A DNA stretch of 64,000 nucleotides. It comes from Diphasiastrum complanatum. Its lineage: Eukaryota > Streptophyta > Lycopodiopsida > Lycopodiales > Lycopodiaceae. Location: positions 63,178,622 through 63,242,621 of the forward strand of contig CM055092.1 in assembly GCA_029204225.1 (NCBI GenBank), given 5' to 3'. Of this stretch, positions 63,911 through 64,000 are shown one piece after another. Within the stretch, counting starts at the first letter, position 1. Each line of letters begins with the position of its first letter. The translations under genes were made by a program, and so were the position numbers. The notes beneath the pieces are model-generated. The model searched no databases, was not told the DNA's origin, and worked only from the letters and a program-made list of their open reading frames with translations.

Positions 63911-64000
63911 TTTTAACATGCTATATAATAGTTCTTGTTTCTTGTTTTGTCAATTTATGCAAGTGTAGCTCAGTGTTAATGTATTGTAGGCTCTGATTCA

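Overview
This is nuclear DNA of a land plant with a large, repeat-rich genome. The evidence is: GT-AG introns; a plant-type beta-tubulin with introns at the two conserved plant positions; a granulin-domain papain-like protease of the RD21 type; an intron-poor LRR receptor kinase; and many decayed Ty1/copia and Ty3/gypsy retrotransposons. Only three intact genes appear in 64 kb. A fern or other non-seed plant would fit, but the sequence alone does not prove this.

Layout. 1-9.0 kb: copia integrase remnant (minus), an LTR (2189-3147), a GH5/endoglycoceramidase-like gene remnant (4291-5127) and a possible 1.45-kb inverted-repeat element (6320-7770). 9.0-12.0 kb: five-exon cysteine protease gene with TATA box and upstream ACGT-core motifs. 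12.4-13.9 kb: old, diverged tandem array. 15.5-24.6 kb: repeat cluster with an LTR fragment inverted against a complete solo LTR (17513-18720, TSD aactc), two copia remnants and a gypsy gag. 26.6-29.3 kb: beta-tubulin gene (minus), whose second intron holds a tandem array carrying copies of the intron/exon-3 junction. 31.07 kb: a short U2 snRNA-like fragment. 32.2-41.3 kb: a copia element split by a nested gypsy element (34310-40456); removing the gypsy element restores the copia reading frame. 42450-43658: second solo LTR of the 17.5-kb family (TSD gctag). 44.1-48.6 kb: copia element (minus) with 5' LTR and tRNA-Met primer site, 3' end lost. 50.3-51.2 kb: copia remnant. 52253-52371: an 87-bp tRNA-like retroposon between perfect 16-bp repeats. 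53.7-57.7 kb: LRR receptor-like kinase with an 88-bp duplication in its leader. 58-59.3 kb: microsatellites. 63.1-63.7 kb: zinc-knuckle gag-like reading frame (minus).

The three host genes have unrelated roles (vacuolar/ER-body type protease, microtubules, cell-surface signalling) and share no visible co-regulation. The recurrent theme is growth by local tandem duplication inside introns and leaders, on top of layered retrotransposon insertion and solo-LTR formation.
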